Shown here in pieces: positions 9,475 through 18,489 of a DNA stretch of 64,000 nucleotides. The stretch is taken from positions 1-64,000 of the forward strand of contig CM017458.1 of the NCBI GenBank assembly GCA_007674295.1. Reading direction: 5' to 3'. Each line of letters begins with the position of its first letter. Positions within the stretch are counted from its first letter, which is position 1. Under the pieces are notes generated by a model, which was given only the letters and a program-made list of their open reading frames with translations, had not been told where the DNA came from and ran no database searches. The translations under genes and the position numbers were made by a program. Source of the DNA: Antonospora locustae. Lineage: Eukaryota > Microsporidia.

Positions 9475-9741
9475 ATGGCGTCACAAACGGTTGCCTGCAT
9501 GCTTTTGTTCTCTGTGATTGTGCAGGCTTATCATCTTGGATGTGCAGCGAAAGGTATTGCAAATGGATGTGTTGCTTCTCTGCACCATGCTCTCGTCACC
9601 AGCACGTGCAGCGTCTGTGCAGAGACTCTTCGCACAGACATGCGATACACAGTGTGTAATAAGTGCGCAGATAGAACTCAGAAACAGCCACGGCAAAAAA
9701 GGAGAGTCTTTCCACGGTGCACAGGAGCACACAGGTCCTAG
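9475..9741 (+). CDS. Small cysteine-rich secreted protein
   Basis: Starting at the ATG at 9475 gives an 88-residue protein with a signal peptide (MASQTVACMLLFSVIVQAYHLG). It has seven further cysteines including CSVC and CNKC and a basic tail (QKQPRQKRR). The frame is open upstream of this ATG, but only this start puts the hydrophobic segment at the N-terminus. The CNKC motif is shared with the divergent neighbour at 9027-9389, so the two may be related. There is no CCC box, which lowers confidence. Confidence 0.45.
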   Translation: MASQTVACMLLFSVIVQAYHLGCAAKGIANGCVASLHHALVTSTCSVCAETLRTDMRYTVCNKCADRTQKQPRQKRRVFPRCTGAHRS

Positions 9742-9845
9742 CCGTGTGCATGTCCAGTGCACAATAAACACACATGGTCTTCCGTTGCAAAGACCGTTTG
9801 CACAACCACGCTTACTTGTGTTTGTTCAGACACGTGTTCGCTGCA

Positions 9846-10358
9846 TCACTGCCTCTGTCTCTCTTCTCTCGCGCTCAGTCTTTCCCTGTGCTCGCTTCTT
9901 CTTCTCTCGTTTCGCACGACTCTACTACACTCTCTGCAGTATCCACCTGTGTCCCATCTGGAAAACACGCGTCTACACCGCTGGCACACCGGCATGCTGT
10001 TCACTCTGCCTGCACGTGCACATAAAGACACAGTTAGCGTCACGGCTCTCCATGGCAGCAGAACCATTCCGCAAGGCCTGCTTTCTGTCCGCGCTGCCAT
10101 GCACCAGAGAGCCTGCATGGCACACAACCAGAAGAAAGCACCTCCACACACATGCATTGTATGGGTTTCGGAAACACGAGACTTCTGATGTCCTTTTGAC
10201 AGTCTTTGCGGGCGAAGACAGCTCGTCTCTGTCTGTGACACACAGATGCCTTGCGCACATGCAGCCACCTCCTTGCAGTACTTGTTGCAGCTAATGAGCC
10301 TCAGCAGCGCCTCTCTGAGTCTTCCTTCAATGCGACTTCCACACAGTGTCACTAGCAT
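9846..10358 (-). CDS. Possible cysteine-rich protein, perhaps decayed
   Basis: An ATG at 10358 opens a 170-residue frame with cysteines throughout. Near the C-terminus is a zinc-ribbon-like pattern CQRC-x12-CREC followed by an Arg-rich tail. The middle portion looks non-coding and other frames are equally open, so this may be two remnants or noise. It is listed because the cysteine pattern resembles the two neighbouring secreted proteins. Confidence 0.25.
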   Translation of the reverse strand: MLVTLCGSRIEGRLREALLRLISCNKYCKEVAACAQGICVSQTETSCLRPQRLSKGHQKSRVSETHTMHVCGGAFFWLCAMQALWCMAARTESRPCGMVLLPWRAVTLTVSLCARAGRVNSMPVCQRCRRVFSRWDTGGYCRECSRVVRNERRRSEHRERLSAREERQRQ

Positions 10359-10361
10359 CAC

Positions 10362-11433
10362 AACCTCATGTCAAATTGTCCTCACAGCCACACATGGTGA
10401 CATAATTCATCATCTCGACGTACACATTATTGTATGTTTCTTGTTTGGACGATTTCCTGCACCAAGACATAGAGCACTTCCTCACCACGATGTCTTGAAC
10501 AGGTACGAACCTCGATGTTCGTCTTGATTGTTGTATTTCTCAAGTGCAGTACGCTGGTGCCTTCTTTTGGAACATAATTGTCTTGGCCTATCTCTGCATT
10601 TTTCTTTCTCTATGCAATTAGTACATTCTCCTTTTCTTTGGGCGGATGCCAGTTGAACCCTGTCCTTGTGTCAACCACTCGCATTCTTTTCAAGGAATAA
10701 TTTAATGAGAATAAGAGACAAGACACACAATTCAATGTACATTTAGCGAATATTAGCAAGAGACCAGATATGGTCTATCACGACTACCATTGAGGATTCT
10801 GCGAGCATACAATATCAGTGAACAGCAATAAAGCGTTGTGTTTAGATAAACACCGAAATTGCCACTGCATACTAAAAATGGCAAGAGGTGCTATAGTAGA
10901 AATCCTGTGTTGGTGCCAGGAGTATATTAGTGCTTGATGAGGAAATCCATGACATGTGTGAGATGCAGGTGTCTTGAGAATATGGAGAAGAGGACTGAGT
11001 AAAAAAAGTTTGTGAAAGAAATTGCAGAAAATGTTGAGTGTTAAGAGAGCGATGGTAAAAGGCTGTGTTCAGAATACTCTGCGTATTACTCACATTCCAC
11101 ACCAGAACAAGTTGTTTCATTTCAATTTTATATTGCACAGACCCTTCGTGTCTTTGTACTCTGGTATTTCCGCTTAGTCCCATGCCGGGTTCGAGTCTCT
11201 TCCATAGGCATCATTTGTCCTGACAGTCAGGCTTGTCTCTGGTTCTCTCGGATTGAGCACCTTCGATAGGACAGCATTGTATTGTATATACGTGGTTGTA
11301 AAACGCGGAAAAGCGCTGATGCCTATCAAAACGCTCCTGGAGCTGTGCGCATCTGAACAAGAGGCATTGATTTAGCAAAAAGACATGGAAACGTCGTCTT
11401 TAGTTACAAGCACAGGGTGTGCGAAATGTACAA
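10362..11433. other. Intergenic gap, nothing recognised
   Basis: About 1.1 kb between the cysteine-rich cluster and catalase. Short open frames on both strands lack domains, good starts or CCC boxes. Base composition drops here from GC-rich (left) to balanced (right), so the gap marks the edge of the left accessory region. Confidence 0.5.
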
Positions 11434-13506
11434 TCAAATTTTTCTTTGCCAGTAGCGAAGCTTCCTGCACTTTGTAATAAACGTATCCCAGTCGCAGTTG
11501 TCCCTTATTTCAACCATGCCATCGTCCTTCTGAATACCAAGTCTTTCCATTAGAGGAGCCACGTCACCTGAAAAGGCAATGAACTTGTAGTTGTAGTAGC
11601 TATCTTGGACAAAGCTGACCAGTGCAGGCCCGTCCATTTTCTTCAAGTCCGCTGTTGATAAAAGCAATGCAACTGCGTCGTACCAGGCAGCAAGTGTGCT
11701 CTGAAGACACTGTGAAGGCTTTCTCCACCCACTGCTTTCAGTGCGGAGGCCCTGGATCTTTGGGGCAATCACTACAAGCTCTGCCTCCTCCATTTTCATC
11801 CGCGTGTCTATACCATCAATCAGCGAGAAATCGCTATTTTCGGAGACAAGCAGCCCAAGCCTTCTTCCCTTAAATGTCACAGGGCCGTTTTTTATTATGC
11901 TCAGTGCAGGGGATTCCTTTATTCCCTCCTTTTTGGGCACCAACATGGGCGCTGGCTTTGGCAGCTCCCTCACGCCTAGGTTGTGAGCAATGTTTTTTGC
12001 AAGGTCCTCGTTGATGTTTAGCAGATGCGAAATGACACGCATCTGTATGGCCGGGCTGGTGACCTTGCTCAGCTCAAATGTGAACGCGCTCTGTATGTGC
12101 CTCTGTTCAATATCTGTCTGACTGTTGTAGAACAGCGTGGCCTGGCTGTAGTGGTCTGAAAAGCTGCTTGGGCGCACGCGCATCTTTGGCCCCGTGGCCT
12201 TTGCTGGGTACGACACAAACCCCTCTTCGGGCGACTCTCGCGGACCGCCCTTGTCTCCCAAAGAGTTGGGCTCGTAGTTTGCAGGCCCAATGATGTTGTA
12301 AAAGGCCATGCGCCCGTCCTGTTGAAAGTGACGCACAGGACACTTGGGTGCGTTTATTGGCAGCTGGGTGAAGTTTGGACTGCCCAGGCGGCTCAGTTGT
12401 GTGTCCAGATACGAGAAGTTTCTTCCCTGCAACAGAGGGTCGTCGGTGAAGTCGATGCCGGGCACGATGTTCGCTGTGCAAAATGCAACCTGTTCTGTCT
12501 CTGCAAAGAAGTTGTCGACACAGCGGTCCAAGACAAGGCGCCCGACTCTTCTCACAGGCACAAGTTCTTCTGGAATGAGCTTTGTCGCATCTAAGACATC
12601 AAAGTCAAATGTCTTTGCAGTCTCCTCGCTAAATATCTGGAGACCTAGGTCCCACTCGGGATAGTTTCCCGTTTTGATTGCATTCCACAAATCACGCCGA
12701 TGAAAGTCCGGGTCTGCGCCGTTGAGCCGCTGTGCCTCGCTCCATGTCACGGACTGCAGCCCTAGTCTGGGCTTCCAGTGGAACTTTACAAACGTGTACT
12801 CGTTTTTTGCGTTGACAAGGCGAAATGTGTGGACACCAAAGCCCTCCATGAATCGGAAGGAACGCGGAATCCCTCTGTCCGACATTGCCCACATTGTGAT
12901 GTGCAGAGACTCGGGGTTGAGGCTAATGAAGTCCCAGAAGCTGTCATGTGCTGTTTGTGCCTGTGGAAAGCCGCTATCGGGCTCTTCCTTGCCTGCATGG
13001 ATTATGTCGGGAAACTTGATTGCCTCCTGGACAAAGAAAACGGGTATGTTGTTTCCCACAATGTCCCAGTTTCCCTTTCTTGTGTATATCTTAACTGCAA
13101 AGCCCCTCACGTCTCTGGCTAGGTCAGGAGAGCCCTTGCTGCCCAGCGCTGTGGAGAAGCGTACAAAAGCTGGTGTTCTTCCTGTACGCTGAAAAATGTC
13201 TGCCTTCGTGTACTGGGGAATTGGCTCAAGAATTTCCAGGTACCCATGTGCTCCAAAGCCACGGGCATGGACTACACGCTCGGGAACGCGTTCATGGTCA
13301 AAGTGAAATATCTTCTCGCGGTATATGAAATCCTCGAGGAGAGTAGGGCCGCATGGTGACGGATGTAGAGAGTTCTGTCCGTCTGCGATTGGTATCCCCT
13401 GTGCGGTGGTCATCACTGGGGTATTTCCACCTGCCTGCTGGTGTGTTTCTGGTGTTTTCTTAGTATCTGCCAGGTTTTTGTTTTCACTGCTCTTGCTGTC
13501 TTCCAT
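11434..13506 (-). CDS. katE: Large-subunit (clade II, HPII/KatE-type) catalase
   Basis: Splits hydrogen peroxide into water and oxygen using haem. The 690-residue length fits large-subunit catalases (HPII is 753). Catalytic His80 lies in [12 protein letters not shown], Asn153 in [12 protein letters not shown], and the haem-ligand Tyr366 in [13 protein letters not shown]; the His-Asn spacing of 73 equals that in HPII. A flavodoxin-like C-terminal domain follows from about residue 540. The start at 13506 is the first ATG in frame and sits behind ACCCCAAAA; upstream codons would need a TTG start. The first 45 residues are polar and Lys/Glu/Thr-rich. No peroxisomal signal is evident at the C-terminus (YWQRKI). 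A bacterial-derived catalase of this class is known in Antonospora locustae, and most microsporidia lack one. Confidence 0.97.
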   Translation of the reverse strand: MEDSKSSENKNLADTKKTPETHQQAGGNTPVMTTAQGIPIADGQNSLHPSPCGPTLLEDFIYREKIFHFDHERVPERVVHARGFGAHGYLEILEPIPQYTKADIFQRTGRTPAFVRFSTALGSKGSPDLARDVRGFAVKIYTRKGNWDIVGNNIPVFFVQEAIKFPDIIHAGKEEPDSGFPQAQTAHDSFWDFISLNPESLHITMWAMSDRGIPRSFRFMEGFGVHTFRLVNAKNEYTFVKFHWKPRLGLQSVTWSEAQRLNGADPDFHRRDLWNAIKTGNYPEWDLGLQIFSEETAKTFDFDVLDATKLIPEELVPVRRVGRLVLDRCVDNFFAETEQVAFCTANIVPGIDFTDDPLLQGRNFSYLDTQLSRLGSPNFTQLPINAPKCPVRHFQQDGRMAFYNIIGPANYEPNSLGDKGGPRESPEEGFVSYPAKATGPKMRVRPSSFSDHYSQATLFYNSQTDIEQRHIQSAFTFELSKVTSPAIQMRVISHLLNINEDLAKNIAHNLGVRELPKPAPMLVPKKEGIKESPALSIIKNGPVTFKGRRLGLLVSENSDFSLIDGIDTRMKMEEAELVVIAPKIQGLRTESSGWRKPSQCLQSTLAAWYDAVALLLSTADLKKMDGPALVSFVQDSYYNYKFIAFSGDVAPLMERLGIQKDDGMVEIRDNCDWDTFITKCRKLRYWQRKI

Positions 13507-13943
13507 TTTTGGGGTTTGTTTGGAATTCTCATGAGGGGAGGTGCTTGCTTTTTCCAAAGAGGCTCAAATGTGCACTTATTCCACAGCATTTCCTCAAATA
13601 GACAGCGCACACGCTTTGCTTGTTCTCAGGCCTTTCTGTACACACTTGAACATGTTGCTCAATTCGTAAGGTTATCTATGAATGCACTGTAAAGAGTCTT
13701 AATGATATTTCCAGACAAACAACTTTATTAAATGCTCTACAGTGTGACTACGATCAAAGTGGAGCTTTGCAAACCATGGCCCTGCCTTTTCAGGAAGTCT
13801 CGCAACCTGTCTTTGCAATCTGCAGACTCTTGTCTCATATAATCCATAAAGCTCATTCTCTGGCTTTGTCTTTCGCACAAAAGAACATTAGGGGCTTGCT
13901 ATGCTTTCAGCAAAGATTGTAAGTTTTGCGTAGTTGCATGTAG
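13507..13943. other. Intergenic, 3' end signal only
   Basis: Contains the catalase upstream region and, at about 13723-13731, a minus-strand AATAAA that would serve the gene at 13944-14399. No gene is seen. Confidence 0.4.
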
Positions 13944-14399
13944 CTAGTATACACTGCTTTGAAAAAATGTGCTGCGAAGCTTTGCACAGCCTTGTTTCTT
14001 TTTCTTATTTCTTTCTCTTTTGCGCCACTTACTTATCTCGACTTCCAGCCTCCTGTCCATCTTCTTTTTCCACTTTGTCTCATGTGTTCTCCACCTGTCT
14101 GTGTCCTGCACTGGTCCATCATTTATTCCAGTTATATTTCCATACTCTCTCGAAGCACCAAGGCTAGATTGTTGGAGATCTTTGTTCCCACAGTCTCTGA
14201 AACTTTCACTTGTGCCAGAGCCTCCTACAGTAGATGTGGCACATAATGTTACGAGTACGACGCCCCCTAGAAACAAACATGTTCTCTGAAAAAGAAGACA
14301 GCACGTGGTAGCATCAGCACAGATGAAGGGGTTTATTGCATTGATTGGCATGCATAGTAGAACTGCCTTGAACATGCGTCTTAGTTGTGCGATGGTCAT
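13944..14399 (-). CDS. Hypothetical small membrane or secreted protein
   Basis: A 151-residue frame whose ATG is directly preceded by CACCC, the local start signal. A hydrophobic segment (about residues 38-58, LFLGGVVLVTLCAT) follows a short N-terminal hydrophobic stretch. The C-terminal third is strongly basic (KWKKKMDRRLEVEISKWRKRERNKKKKQ) and could be a helical cytosolic or nucleic-acid-binding tail. A minus-strand AATAAA lies about 215 bp downstream. I recognise no family; the start context is the main support. Confidence 0.45.
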   Translation of the reverse strand: MTIAQLRRMFKAVLLCMPINAINPFICADATTCCLLFQRTCLFLGGVVLVTLCATSTVGGSGTSESFRDCGNKDLQQSSLGASREYGNITGINDGPVQDTDRWRTHETKWKKKMDRRLEVEISKWRKRERNKKKKQGCAKLRSTFFQSSVY

Positions 14400-15010
14400 G
14401 GGTGACTTGTTTTATTAATTATAGGCTTTTAAATCACAATTCCATTTTGGGTTGCAGCTGTCTCTCTCGGTATGGCAGTAAAGCTCATTTTGTGTTCATG
14501 TTCTCTTTAATAAAAAACAGCAACCGCAACAACCACCATTGTGTTATCTCCGATATAGATGCAGCAACGATCTGTATCGGCGAATAACTGCAGTAACAAG
14601 ACACTGTATCTCTACTCTTGTGGTTTTATGTTACCACAGACAGTGGCTTTATGTCCACACAAGTCTAAAAAGGAAATGCTATGCATCAATGGTCTGATAT
14701 GCTAAAACAGGGGTCTCAAGACGTCATTCTATGAAACAAGGCATAAATGTAAATGACCCTAGTGCTCTGCTTGCACCATAGGCCCTCAACTAAAGCAGCA
14801 ATTCAGCATGAATTCACAACAACCTTTTCAGCGTGGACAACAATGTAACATATGTCATTCTAGAACAGAAGCAAATCAGTATGCGTATTAGTATGGCCTC
14901 TTCATGCATGCACGCAAAAGTCACTTGCGAGATATACTGTAGACATTCACAATGCGACTTCTGCTGCATATGTGTTCTCGCATTGACTTTTACGACATGT
15001 ACCAGAAAAT
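14400..15010. other. Intergenic gap, nothing recognised
   Basis: About 0.6 kb with only short frames lacking domains on either strand. A plus-strand ttctctttaataaa occurs near 14500. No RNA gene is recognised. Confidence 0.4.
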
Positions 15011-15193
15011 TCAGCTGCACAGCTCGCTGTCTAGCTCAGAAAATATCAATGCGAGACTTTCTGGGCAACAGTCCATTTCCAAAATACTGAGACAGCACGC
15101 CATCACCTCCTCGTTCATTCCAACACCCAGCTCTCTCGCAAGCTCGAGCCTTCTGCTGCACTCCTTACTCATGAACCCCTTGTCCACTAGCAT
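15011..15193 (-). CDS. MZT1: MOZART1-like gamma-tubulin complex microprotein
   Basis: From the first in-frame ATG (15193) this encodes 60 residues. The core matches MOZART1 without gaps as I recall the family: LxxGLDMExLxxCVxLxExGxxPEALxxVIxEL is here LGVGMNEEVMACCLSILEMD followed by CCPESLALIFSELDSEL. The conserved Gly, Glu, Cys and Glu, the Pro-Glu-x-Leu and the final Glu-Leu all fall at the same spacing. MOZART1 (fission yeast Mzt1, 64 residues) binds gamma-tubulin complex proteins and helps recruit gamma-TuRC to spindle poles. It is divergent from YIP1, with 60 bp between the two ATGs. Such short genes are easily missed by gene callers. Confidence 0.8.
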   Translation of the reverse strand: MLVDKGFMSKECSRRLELARELGVGMNEEVMACCLSILEMDCCPESLALIFSELDSELCS

Positions 15194-15253
15194 TTTGTGC
15201 ACATCCAGGCATGCAGAAGAGCCTTTGCTTTTGTTGATAATCACATACCCTTG

Positions 15254-15850
15254 ATGAGTGAGCTTTATGACTACAAGGATGTCTATATTGACCAGATTGA
15301 CCTGATGGGAGCTCTTACTGGCTATTTAGATGGTGACCTTCCGCTCCTTCAGGAGCTTGGAATCGATTTTGGTTCGATCCTCATAGAAAGCAGGGTAATC
15401 TTCGAGATTTTCAACAGGACAACAAAATGCTTCCACTGCAAAACTGCAGGAAATGCCGGGCCCCTCTTGTTTTCGCTATGTTACTCGCTGTTTCTTATGC
15501 TTAACGGAAAAATCCACTTTGGATACATATATTTTCTGTCTCTTGTCAGCAACATCTTCATGTATGCCCTTCTAAATGTGCTTGCCGAGTCTCAGATAAG
15601 CTTCCTTGAGTCGTTCAGTGTAATGGGATACTCGCAGATTCCGGTGACTTTCTTCGCATTCATCAACATATTTCTGAGATACACGCCTGTGCCCATGCAG
15701 CTGGCACTGGGTGTCATTTTCGCACTATGGTCTTCTGCAACTGCGTCCCTGATATTTGTGAAGTTTCTGGAGATCGACCAGCTGTTCTACATTGTTGCAT
15801 ACCCACTTTTTCTGATATACTTTTGCTTTGTGTTGATTGCGATTTTCTAG
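15254..15850 (+). CDS. YIP1: YIP1-family ER/Golgi membrane protein
   Basis: The 198-residue product is preceded by ACCCTTG. The N-terminus is polar. The hallmark PLLQELGIDFGSI then appears, followed by AGNAGPLLFSLCYSLFLMLN, GKIHFGYIYFLSLVSNIFMY and three more hydrophobic stretches, giving about five membrane spans. This is the YIP1 (YIPF5) pattern PLLEELGINF..DLAGPLxF...GKxxFGYIYG. YIP1 proteins bind Rab/Ypt GTPases and act in COPII vesicle formation between ER and Golgi. The next gene (101 bp downstream) encodes an L-type lectin with an ER-retrieval tail, so the two adjacent genes both serve the early secretory pathway. Confidence 0.9.
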   Translation: MSELYDYKDVYIDQIDLMGALTGYLDGDLPLLQELGIDFGSILIESRVIFEIFNRTTKCFHCKTAGNAGPLLFSLCYSLFLMLNGKIHFGYIYFLSLVSNIFMYALLNVLAESQISFLESFSVMGYSQIPVTFFAFINIFLRYTPVPMQLALGVIFALWSSATASLIFVKFLEIDQLFYIVAYPLFLIYFCFVLIAIF

Positions 15851-15951
15851 CAGCCTCAAATGGCAGGGCAGCCGCTAGACGCACTTTCCAGGACACTACT
15901 TGTGCTGCAGTCGCCAGACACACTAAAATAATTTTCGCACCCCTGTTTTTG

Positions 15952-16809
15952 ATGCTGGTTTTGTTGTTATGTATTGGATTTGTGGTGTGTCAGAAAAGAC
16001 TATATCTAAGCACAACAACAAGTCTGTTTGGCCCTCCCCTCGATACCAACGGAAAAAGCACACGCTACGACTTCAGAGGCCAGTATGCGGTGACTTCATA
16101 CTCTTCTAGCGGAATATCGTACACTCAGCTGGGATATGATGCCCCAAACAGCTCTACAATGCTTGTTTCAAGGTCTCCTACAGACTCCAGAAACTACGTG
16201 GTTGAGTACAGGCTCAGGTTTCACAAGTCAGAGAGATCCAGGAGGAGAGGCGGAGGCGTTGCATTTTTCTTCACAAAGGACCAGTCGATCAAAAGAGGGG
16301 CTGCATTTGGTGTTTCAGAGGAGTTTGACGGGGGTCTTGTTGTGATTGACCTCAAGGGTGACTCAAGTGGAAGACCTTTTGTGGGCGCTGTTGTCAAGGA
16401 GGGCATCAAGTACAACACGAGGACGCGAGGAACAGACATCATGGCAAGGGAGTTCATAGACGAGTCTCTTCTAAAAGAGGATGATGATCTGGTTGTCAGG
16501 CTTGAGCAGGATGGGGGCATGCTGTCTGTATGGATAGGAAAACCGCGAACTGAGAAGAAGTATCTCAGTGTGCCAAGTGCCATGCTTGGAAAGGGATACT
16601 ACGTTGGAATTGCTGGATCCTCTGCAGGCGCGTCGCTACTCATTAGGCTGTATGGAATAAGGTTCTACTCTGTTGTGCACGGTCTGAAGTACGTCGATGA
16701 GAACACCATGCCTAGAAGAAAGATGGGAAAGACCGTCTGGATGCTTCTACTTCTTGCTTCATGTGCAGTGTTGTACTACCTGTTCTGTAACTACAAAAAG
16801 TATAAATAA
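15952..16809 (+). CDS. L-type lectin cargo receptor (ERGIC-53/VIP36/Emp46-like)
   Basis: The 285-residue type I membrane protein starts at an ATG preceded by CACCCCTG. It has a signal peptide (MLVLLLCIGFVVCQ), an L-type lectin domain with GGGVAFFFTKD and FDGGLVVIDLKGD, a C-terminal membrane span (VWMLLLLASCAVLYYLF) and the cytosolic end YKKYK. KKYK fits the dilysine KKxx ER-retrieval motif exactly. Family members bind glycoproteins and cycle between ER and Golgi. The stop codon sits inside an AATAAA signal (16805-16810). Retention of a lectin cargo receptor is notable in microsporidia, whose N-glycosylation is reduced or absent in many lineages; that comment rests on general knowledge. Confidence 0.85.
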   Translation: MLVLLLCIGFVVCQKRLYLSTTTSLFGPPLDTNGKSTRYDFRGQYAVTSYSSSGISYTQLGYDAPNSSTMLVSRSPTDSRNYVVEYRLRFHKSERSRRRGGGVAFFFTKDQSIKRGAAFGVSEEFDGGLVVIDLKGDSSGRPFVGAVVKEGIKYNTRTRGTDIMAREFIDESLLKEDDDLVVRLEQDGGMLSVWIGKPRTEKKYLSVPSAMLGKGYYVGIAGSSAGASLLIRLYGIRFYSVVHGLKYVDENTMPRRKMGKTVWMLLLLASCAVLYYLFCNYKKYK

Positions 16810-16873
16810 ATTTGTTTTCATTTTACTATCTGCTTTTGACAGACGGCGATTGAAGTCTCTGCGATGTGTGTAG

Positions 16874-18154
16874 CTAGAGACTAAGATCTTTCAGATTGGC
16901 TATCAGGTTGTTTTTCTCGTCATATATGTTGACATTTCGAAGCATCTCCTCGTCGCGCACCAAGTCATCGACAAACATGTTATACTCCTCGTCCTTTGCC
17001 TGCTTTGTCTTTATCTTCAAGTGCCGAGGCCTCACAACTTTCTTTCTCACGAGAAAGATGTTGAAGTCATGACTGTACGAAATGTTCAGAGGAGTGTTCA
17101 GTGTAGACACGTCGTAGCCTTGCACCAGCTCACCTTCGCTTAGGACATCCCCCAGGTGCGTCTTGCAGTGCACAGTGCTGGCTCCGCCTCTACTCACAAA
17201 TACATCAGCTAGAAGGTGCTTGTTTGTGCGAAGACCATCCTCCCTCACCTCAAGAACCATGTACTCTCGAAGCTGTGGCGAGCTTGCAAGCACATGTATA
17301 TTCTCAGCGTTGGCCCAGTAGCACTTGTTGTTGATGTCGGCCACTTTTAGAGTCACGGGGTTGATAACAGTCACCACCGTGGTCACCTTCAGCACTACCA
17401 CGATGCTTCCAATCGACAGTCTTGCGGCAAAATCGCCATGTAAGTACACAAGATCGTCCTTGCACAGAGGGAAGATCTCGATAGAGAAAGAGTTCTTGAA
17501 AAAACTTATGTTTGACTTCACATCCTGTCTTATCAGCTTTGACGACGTCTTAACCCGTGCACCAATCACACTCTGCAGAAAGCTAACAAACTTTTGCGCA
17601 TCATTTTTTGTCTGAAAAGAAAAGTCAAGGCCGTCGCCCACTTCCTCGATGTTTGTTGCGTCTTTGTGCGCGCCGTGCTTCAGCATCACTTGCTCGAGAT
17701 ACATGAAAGTCCGCTTGTGCTTCACTCTCTGTCTCACCTGAACCTTGCTCTGCCAGTACTGCTTTGCCTCGATCTTTTCGCAGTCGGGGCACTGCTTACG
17801 TCTCACAAACACTTTCAGCTGCAGCGATTGTTCAAAGCCGCCCTCTTCGATCAGTATCCTTATCAGAAGCCTCCTGCTGTGTTCTTCCGTAAACTCAAAG
17901 GCTGCCTCTTTGATATTGAGCCGCGAAAGCGACCGGTTTTTCTTGAGGAGAAAAAACAAGAAGTCGCTGCTTCCCTGCAAGAAGCGAGTCCATGTCCTTG
18001 GTGGAGACAGATACCGTTCGCACTTTCTGCAGTACTCAACAACATCCTGCTTCTTGACGTTCATTGCAAGATCGACTTCTGTGGCCGCGCAGATCTCGCA
18101 CATGTTGAGCAGGCGCGGCCTTGTCGGTGCACCGCATTTGCAGCAGTATATCAT
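16874..18154 (-). CDS. NMD3: 60S ribosomal export adaptor NMD3
   Basis: The 426-residue product starts at the ATG behind GCCCATTG, giving MIYCCKCGAP at the N-terminus as expected; a longer frame would run into the tRNA upstream. Four CxxC knuckles (CCKCGAP, MCEICAA, YCRKCERYL, CPDCEKIEAK) form the N-terminal zinc-binding region. It is followed by the conserved FLQGSSDFLFFLLKK, HGAHKDATNIEEVGDGLDF and SHDFNIFLVRKKVVRPRH. NMD3 binds the 60S subunit and recruits the exportin Crm1. The acidic, Leu-rich C-terminus (RDEEMLRNVNIY) is shorter than in yeast (518 residues), as is typical of reduced microsporidian proteins. Confidence 0.95.
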   Translation of the reverse strand: MIYCCKCGAPTRPRLLNMCEICAATEVDLAMNVKKQDVVEYCRKCERYLSPPRTWTRFLQGSSDFLFFLLKKNRSLSRLNIKEAAFEFTEEHSRRLLIRILIEEGGFEQSLQLKVFVRRKQCPDCEKIEAKQYWQSKVQVRQRVKHKRTFMYLEQVMLKHGAHKDATNIEEVGDGLDFSFQTKNDAQKFVSFLQSVIGARVKTSSKLIRQDVKSNISFFKNSFSIEIFPLCKDDLVYLHGDFAARLSIGSIVVVLKVTTVVTVINPVTLKVADINNKCYWANAENIHVLASSPQLREYMVLEVREDGLRTNKHLLADVFVSRGGASTVHCKTHLGDVLSEGELVQGYDVSTLNTPLNISYSHDFNIFLVRKKVVRPRHLKIKTKQAKDEEYNMFVDDLVRDEEMLRNVNIYDEKNNLIANLKDLSL

Positions 18155-18232
18155 CAATGGGCATCTTTTTGCACAAATTGCAGCCCCAAAAACAGCCTCT
18201 AGGGCAGAAACGGCACGAAGAACAATAACAAG

Positions 18233-18305
18233 CATCCCTGATGGGACTCGAACCCACGACCTTTGCCTTAGGAGGGCACCGCTCTATCCACTGAGCTACA
18301 GGGAT
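18233..18305 (-). tRNA. tRNA-Arg (anticodon CCT)
   Basis: A 73-nt cloverleaf on the minus strand with no intron. The acceptor ATCCCTG pairs with CAGGGAT, discriminator G. The D arm is GCTCAGTGGATAGAGC, the anticodon loop CTCCTAA (anticodon CCT) sits between GTGCC and GGCAA with a mismatch at the outer pair, and the T arm is GTGGGTTCGAGTCCCAT. It lies 78 nt upstream of the NMD3 start. Confidence 0.95.
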
Positions 18306-18489
18306 ACAAACCAGTATAGTCACAGCTCTTCTTTCCTGTGCATACACCGCTTCTCTTTGCCTGTAGTGAGTGGGCTTTATGTAATCACTCGGCGACTCTG
18401 TCTGTAGATCTGCCAAGAAAGTCGTGTGCCGCACGCTTATAGCTTGACTTGCGTGTTTTGAAATTGTAGCAGTATTTCTAATTTTTCTT

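Noticed and set aside
10872..11183. 103-codon minus-strand frame before catalase
   Set aside because: Ser/Gln/Thr-rich, no start signal, no domain.
13507..13557. Longer catalase N-terminus
   Set aside because: Would need a TTG start; the ATG at 13506 has the ACCCC signal.
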